From contig DLCS01000031.1 of NCBI GenBank assembly GCA_002480735.1, positions 1 through 11,289 on the forward strand: DNA of 11,289 nt, given 5' to 3'. The stretch's first letter is position 1; each line of letters starts with the position of its first letter. The stretch is from Bacillaceae bacterium UBA7792. GTDB taxonomy: Bacteria > Bacillota > Bacilli > Bacillales > Cytobacillaceae. This document shows, piece by piece, positions 7,791 to 11,289 of the stretch. Position numbers and translations under genes: made by a program. The notes beneath the pieces were generated by a model. It did no database searches and had not been told where the DNA came from. It was given only the letters and a program-made list of their open reading frames with translations.

Positions 7791-8163
7791 GATCGGGCAA
7801 GTAAGATTTGAGGAAATCCCTACTGGATTAAATGAGGAAATATTTTCGTTTTTGGAATGTAACGTTACGGGACAATGGTTAGTTTTTGTTTTGACACACG
7901 CAAAGGCACCTCCCTTAAATTTACATTCATAGTAACAGGAGGCGTTGCGTGTTTATAGGCGTTGTTTGGTTGGGCGCTTACAGTTGAAAATCCACTTTTC
8001 TTGAGTAAAAAAATCCAGTACAATTTCTCACACATTTTTGTGTATTCGAAATTATACCGGAGGGTGTATATCGGAATACTCAGACTTCAATATTCTTTGT
8101 ACTGAGTGCCCTAAAAATAGGTTTATGAAATTGTAAAGTATCATAATTTTACGACTACAGTAG
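7786..8163. other. Gene-free stretch with inverted repeats
   Basis: No convincing gene on either strand. Structures seen: a large imperfect inverted repeat (7896-7913 with 7938-7952); a stem-loop at 8022-8053, with outer arms AATTTC/GAAATT and inner arms ACACA/TGTGT around TTTT; and a six-base pair ACTCAG (8078-8083)/CTGAGT (8102-8107). A promoter-like TTGACA (7891-7896), 18 bases, TTAAAT (7915-7920) points rightward, followed by GGAGG (7938-7942) and a 12-codon GTG frame (7949-7987). No clear terminator for the three-gene minus-strand operon could be found here, and no missing 3' end of yifB. Confidence 0.5.
7896..7952. repeat. Large imperfect inverted repeat
   Basis: The left arm, ACACGCAA (7896-7903), three unpaired bases, CACCTCC (7907-7913), pairs with GGAGGCG (7938-7944) and TTGCGTGT (7945-7952), with one A-C mismatch and a 24-nt loop. 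It overlaps the promoter-like TTGACA and includes a ribosome-site-like GGAGG in its right arm. It may be an operator, an RNA hairpin, or a remnant of a mobile element end. Confidence 0.45.
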
Positions 8164-8733
8164 TTAGGCAGATCTTGTCTTTTGTACTTCACCATCTTCA
8201 GGTCTCATAAGATGTATAGTTAATTTACATAAAAATAAATAATAACCTAAGTCATTTAGTGATAATGTTTTCTTAAAATTACCTTGTTTTAATTGTTCTT
8301 CAAACAATTGCCTTGAAAAAGAATTTAGAAGGCTGAAATCAACAACATAATTCGAAATTATAGGATCAGGAAAATATAACAATCTATAAATCTGATTACT
8401 CTTTATCGCATGTTCATCCAATTTTAAATCTTTTATTGGAATTAATGGTGCGAAAATCAAAACATCATCTCTCTCGGAATCACAAGTATTTGAAAGTAAT
8501 ATTGCTTTAGTTCTTAAAACAGAGAGATTCCCATCTTTATCTTGTTTAAAAAATGGAATGGCATCACCAAAAATATCTCCCTGAGCTAGATATGGTAAAG
8601 CTGAGTGCATTGAAAAATTTCTTTGCACCCCACTCCTATCAAACTGTTGAATAGAAGCTTTAACTTGTTCTTTCGTATAAGGGCGGATAGAAGGAAATAA
8701 TTCTGTTACAAAGTCAATAAATTCACTCATCAT
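8164..8733 (-). CDS. Unrecognised 189-residue protein with QGDIF and SNTCD motifs
   Basis: Third gene of an unrecognised three-gene operon; predicted soluble, with no signal peptide or membrane segment. The N-terminal stretch V9-T-E-L-F-P-S-I-R17-P-Y-T repeats a motif found near the C-terminus of the preceding gene's product. The central part, QGDIFGD at 51-57, then KAILLSNTCD at 76-85, then VLIFAPLIPI at 91-100, follows the order of beta strands in MazF/PemK-type barrels (GDI, then a VLSN strand, then a strand ending in P-I). The usual MazF RP before the VLSN strand is missing, so toxin activity is not claimed. The C-terminal half looks helical, with L/F-rich segments. The ATG at 8733 overlaps the upstream stop as ATGA; a second in-frame ATG is at 8730, and no good ribosome site lies close by, so translation is probably coupled. 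The gene is very AT-rich. Confidence 0.75.
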   Translation of the reverse strand: MMSEFIDFVTELFPSIRPYTKEQVKASIQQFDRSGVQRNFSMHSALPYLAQGDIFGDAIPFFKQDKDGNLSVLRTKAILLSNTCDSERDDVLIFAPLIPIKDLKLDEHAIKSNQIYRLLYFPDPIISNYVVDFSLLNSFSRQLFEEQLKQGNFKKTLSLNDLGYYLFLCKLTIHLMRPEDGEVQKTRSA

Positions 8734-9053
8734 AGCTCAAATATGTTTACTCCTGTTTTTTCAAATAAACTATCTAAAGATTTATTGTAGATTAAAAGTT
8801 CCTCTTCACTAAAATCCCTTATAACTGGGAACAATTCTCTCACCTCTTCTATACGATCAAACCTTGCTCCCATAGTTGATATTTCAGGTGTATTCGTTTG
8901 CTCTTCATAAAAAATATGCTCAATAATTGGAGAGTTACCAATCATACTAGAGCTATATGCATTCATAGAAATGGAACCAAAAGCAAAAAGTGCACCCACA
9001 CTTGCTATAATCTTTGGGGAATGGTTTTTTTGTATTAAAGCTTCGGTAGTCAT
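8730..9053 (-). CDS. Unrecognised 107-residue protein with one membrane segment and ELFPxIR motif
   Basis: Second gene of the operon. A short polar N-terminus (1-13) precedes a hydrophobic stretch at about 14-36 (rich in A, F, G, S and I) that fits a single transmembrane helix or weak signal anchor. The rest is acidic. Residues 71-83 (V-R-E-L-F-P-V-I-R-D-F-S-E) closely match residues 9-21 of the next gene's product (V-T-E-L-F-P-S-I-R-P-Y-T-K), and both stretches continue into a probable amphipathic helix ending in [ST]-G-V. This suggests a shared interaction element, or that one protein pairs with the same partner as the other. Both ends overlap their neighbours by four bases (ATGA), so all three are almost certainly translated together. 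A GAGGGGG lies about 10 bases before the ATG. I do not recognise a family. Confidence 0.7.
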   Translation of the reverse strand: MTTEALIQKNHSPKIIASVGALFAFGSISMNAYSSSMIGNSPIIEHIFYEEQTNTPEISTMGARFDRIEEVRELFPVIRDFSEEELLIYNKSLDSLFEKTGVNIFEL

Positions 9054-9793
9054 AAATCAAAAACCCCCTCTAAAATCATTTTATGCAATTTATTATCTAA
9101 TATAGAGCGTGTGATATTAATAACTTTCATAGCATTTTCAATATTTGACGTATACGCATCTTTATAGTTAAATCCATAACGATCATTAATATCTAAGACA
9201 CAAACGAGATAATGCGCCTTTTCATTTCTTAACATTCCAGGGCTTTGAATATTTAATCCCTCATACACTCTCAAATTTTTGAATGTAATATTAACATAGT
9301 ATTCCTCTTCAATTACAAACGTTATTTTTTGTTCTATGTCATGTGGATTGGTGTTTGTATCAATGTTGATAAATTTGCTCTTTATCAAATTAATAGGGTC
9401 TTTAATCGGTTCCTTATCCGTTAGAGTTTCAAATACAATTTCCGTCGTCAATCCAGAAAAAAAGTAACCTTCATTAGCGTAATTACCAAGAACATTGTAT
9501 AGAGTATTTACCCTATCCTCCACATATGTTAAGCAATTTTCCCACTTACCTTGAAAAGTATCATCATAATTGGTTATTAATTGGGTATTCGATAATGATA
9601 TGTTTAATTGAGAATGCCCATTATGGGAAGTTGTTGATATGCGTGGGATTTCTTCAGGAGCATCGTCAGGTACTGGGATTAATGTAACCTGGTGAAAGTA
9701 GTCTTTTAGGAGGTCTTCAATATCGAATGCTTTTCTCCTTAAATTACTAATTCTTGGATATACGATATTAAACCGGGTATTTTTTATTAGCAT
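9050..9793 (-). CDS. Unrecognised 247-residue protein, first gene of the cassette
   Basis: First gene of the three-gene operon, predicted cytoplasmic with no signal peptide or membrane helix. It begins F-N-I-V-Y-P, has an acidic P-V-P-D-D-A-P-E-E-I-P segment at about 40-50, then an alternating beta region (Q-L-N-I-S-L-S-N-T-Q-L, 62-72), a W84 followed by a likely helix, and further beta strands (ITFVIEEEYYVNITF). The C-terminal 35 residues look helical. The general layout recalls a TIGR04255-like protein, but I see no decisive motif and do not assign it. No catalytic signature is visible. The ATG is preceded by GGAGTGAG at good spacing and by a dedicated promoter. It ends by overlapping the next gene as ATGA. 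Its upstream neighbour is a broken yifB, which points to insertion of this operon into or beside that gene. Confidence 0.75.
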   Translation of the reverse strand: MLIKNTRFNIVYPRISNLRRKAFDIEDLLKDYFHQVTLIPVPDDAPEEIPRISTTSHNGHSQLNISLSNTQLITNYDDTFQGKWENCLTYVEDRVNTLYNVLGNYANEGYFFSGLTTEIVFETLTDKEPIKDPINLIKSKFINIDTNTNPHDIEQKITFVIEEEYYVNITFKNLRVYEGLNIQSPGMLRNEKAHYLVCVLDINDRYGFNYKDAYTSNIENAMKVINITRSILDNKLHKMILEGVFDL

Positions 9794-9824
9794 TTATCTC
9801 ACTCCGAACAGTATTATTACTCTT

Positions 9825-9853
9825 ATTATATTCTAATATTGCCTCCTCAACAA
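9825..9853 (-). promoter_or_regulatory. Sigma-A-like promoter of the three-gene cassette
   Basis: On the minus strand TTGTTG (9853-9848) is followed after exactly 17 bases by a perfect TATAAT (9830-9825). The predicted start near 9818 leaves a leader of about 25 nt before the ATG at 9793. It lies between the REP-like copy and the first gene, so the cassette does not depend on yifB transcription. Confidence 0.6.
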
Positions 9854-9876
9854 TTATTACCTTTAATTATGTTTTT

Positions 9877-9912
9877 AAGCACGGGTAAGCACGGGGACGG
9901 TTCTCCTGCTTC
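9877..9912 (+). repeat. REP-like dispersed repeat, copy 2, at the yifB break
   Basis: Same structure as copy 1 (7748-7782): two AAGCACGGG units, here separated by one extra T, followed by the GGGGACGGTTCTCC palindrome; 9887-9912 is identical to 7757-7782. The outer stem is shorter (AAGCA/TGCTT) because the flank differs. The yifB remnant ends in this element, overlapping it at the GAAGCAGGAG end. Confidence 0.65.
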
Positions 9913-10220
9913 TTCATAGATATTTGCATCATAAGTTGTTTTCGTCTTGTCAGAAGGAGGTGATGTCTTCAGTAATAACTCATATGAAACATGGCCGTTA
10001 CAAATCTCCCTGCCGTACCTTTCGTATTGCCGTATCCGTACCGCTTGAACCCTTTCTCGTATGGAGGCTGATGTTTTCAATTGAAGCATTTAGGTTTCCA
10101 TCCATTTTAAGGAATTTTGAAAAAGGATAATAACAAAACGATCGCGAATTGGACCTGAAAGGCGCCCTTGATGGGATTGAATATGATTATCAGTGCACGA
10201 GCAATAATGGGTGTGAGAGC
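9913..10220 (-). pseudogene. yifB: yifB/comM 3' remnant, frameshifted and truncated
   Basis: Downstream of the stop that ends the intact part, YifB sequence continues in other frames. One frame reads [11 protein letters not shown] (zinc-finger-like cysteines after NPCPC) and then L-S-G-P-I-R-D-R, the arginine-finger region of the AAA+ core. A second frame gives K-M-D-G-N-L-N-A-S-I-E-N. Another, 10045-10089, gives S-A-S-I-R-E-R-V-Q followed by R-Q-Y-E-R-Y-G-R-E-I-C-N-G, the conserved start of the C-terminal domain. Near 9950 the frame changes again to R-K-Q-L-M-M-Q-I-S-M-K-K-Q-E, and homology then ends at the REP-like repeat. About 60-70 C-terminal residues are absent. At least three frame changes and one stop rule out a single sequencing error as the cause. 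An open 80-codon frame across this stretch (9847-10089) is only a piece of this wreck. Confidence 0.8.
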
Positions 10221-11264
10221 CTAAGTATCACAAGGACATGGATTCATAGCACCTATCAACAGAAATGCTGCTGGATACGTGACAATTGAACGGGCGCGGC
10301 TAATCGTTACTTTTCCTGTCTCAATCGGCGGTCTTAGCATATCTAGTGTTTTCTTTGGGAATTCCGCCATTTCATCAAGAAATAAGACGCCACGGTGAGC
10401 CAACGAAATTTCTCCAGGCTTTGGATTTTGGCCTCCACCAATTATAGCCACACTTGATGCGGAGTGATGTGGACTCCGAAAAGGTGGTTCATTTATTACT
10501 CCAATTTCCATACCTGCTAGTTGGTATAAACTGATCTTTTCAAGTTGGGATTCATTCGAGAGAGGAGGCAAAATAGAAGGGAAGGTTTCTGCTAACAGAC
10601 TTTTTCCACAACCAGGCGGTCCTGTCATAAATACATGGTGCTCTCCAGCTGATGCTACTTCAAAAGACCGCTTGGCAAAAGAATGGCCAATAATATCGCT
10701 GAAATCTCTATCAAAGGAACGTTCACTATTCCCCACATCCTTTTCGGGGGATCTCAGATGAAGAATGCTCTGCCCTGAAAGATGTTTGACTACCTCATGT
10801 AGTGATGAGACATAAACGATTTCTATTCCATCCATCCTCATTTCTGGAAGATTTGCATCATAGGGCATATACAATAGAGAAAACCCGAGCTTCTTAGCTG
10901 CAAGTGCTGCTGCAAGTAAACCATCAAAAGGGTGAATTGTACCATCAAGGGAAAGTGCGCCAATAAAGCACGTAGATGCTGAAATCTGAGATTGTATCAC
11001 GCCTTTGCTTTTTAGTATTCCAATGGCGATCGGTAAATCAAAAATTGGACCATTCTTTTTTTGTTCTGATGGCAATAAATTAACCACAATTTTTTGATCA
11101 ATTAATTCCTGTCCAAATGAATATAAAGCGGAAGTTACCCGTTCTTTTGATTCCTTTACGGAAGCATCTGGTAGACCTACAATGAGAAAGGTTTCTATAC
11201 CGTCAAGTATTTGAACCTCAACTTGCACATGATATCCCTCTACTCCCTTTAAACCAATACTCAT
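10221..11264 (-). pseudogene. yifB: yifB/comM 5' part: Mg-chelatase-like AAA+ ATPase cut by frameshift
   Basis: The intact 347-codon 5' part of a YifB/ComM-family gene (full length is about 500 residues). ComM is a hexameric branch-migration helicase used in natural transformation. The N-terminal domain is complete ([10 protein letters not shown], then [12 protein letters not shown] and N-L-L-P-S-E-Q-K-K). The AAA+ domain follows: Walker A GPPGCGKS at 215-222, [25 protein letters not shown], Walker B with D297 and E298 ([10 protein letters not shown]) and NPCPC near the end. One base is missing just after NPCPC (about 10229-10231, where a glycine codon is expected), giving D-T-stop. Sensor and arginine-finger regions and the C-terminal domain are therefore lost, so an active hexamer is unlikely. 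The chosen ATG has GAGGA upstream. In relatives yifB often begins a few codons earlier (x-A-K-x), and in-frame codons E-A-K-I do precede this ATG without a start codon. Confidence 0.9.
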
Positions 11265-11289
11265 TATTTTTGCTTCCTCGCTATTTAGT

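Noticed and set aside
8060..8107. A GGAGG followed by GTG near 8061 as a small gene start.
   Set aside because: The GTG directly abuts the ribosome-site sequence with no spacer, and the frame stops after 13 codons.
9050..9793. Assignment of the 247-residue protein to the TIGR04255 group.
   Set aside because: Only general size and strand layout are similar; no diagnostic residues can be pointed to without a profile search.
9847..10089. An open 80-codon minus-strand frame that could be called a small gene.
   Set aside because: Its first half is the YifB C-terminal domain start (SASIRERV to EICNG) and its second half reads through a frame change into the REP-like repeat; it has no ribosome site and begins directly after a stop codon in the same decayed gene.
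9924..10130. Plus-strand open frame opposite the yifB remnant.
   Set aside because: No family resemblance; it is the reverse of recognisable YifB sequence and of the repeat.
10221..10240. Sequencing error as the sole explanation for the yifB frameshift.
   Set aside because: Further independent frame changes, a stop codon and a missing 3' end follow downstream, which one base-call error cannot explain.

Overview
The window reads as a low-GC Gram-positive chromosome, most likely a spore-forming Bacillaceae species (a Bacillus or Neobacillus type, by inference). The support is strong AGGAGG-type ribosome sites, sigma-A-like promoters, cell-surface proteins anchored by SLH domains, two perfect Spo0A-box cores and a yifB-type gene.

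Layout. Positions 1-2447 hold a three-gene minus-strand operon. It encodes two secreted or membrane-tethered proteins with Ig-like domains and a small secreted protein made of three SLH domains, and it ends in a hairpin at the left edge. A 392-bp divergent control region (2448-2839) separates it from one very large plus-strand gene (2840-7735). That gene encodes a 1631-residue secreted subtilisin-family (S8) protease with a PA insert, Ig/FlgD-like modules and three C-terminal SLH domains. The control region contains a good minus-strand promoter, a weaker extended -10 plus-strand promoter, one 0A-box core facing each gene, a 15-bp palindrome, and an early GAAAGGAGG in the protease leader that matches the mRNA-stabilising Stab-SD of cry3A. 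Together these look like a jointly controlled cell-surface locus.

Positions 7736-8163 contain no convincing gene, but they hold a REP-like hairpin that could end the protease transcript and several inverted repeats. Positions 8164-9793 are a compact minus-strand operon of three unrecognised genes joined by ATGA overlaps, with its own promoter. The first and second downstream proteins share a V-x-E-L-F-P-x-I-R motif, one has a membrane segment, and the last has a short stretch reminiscent of MazF/PemK barrels. This is the best candidate for an undescribed system.

The operon lies directly beside a decayed yifB (comM) gene (about 9913-11264). The first 340 or so codons of yifB are intact, a frameshift then cuts the frame inside the AAA+ domain, recognisable remnants continue through further frame changes, and the gene ends abruptly in a second copy of the same REP-like repeat. 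The arrangement suggests an accessory cassette that arrived with, or next to, the repeat and cost the cell the 3' end of yifB.
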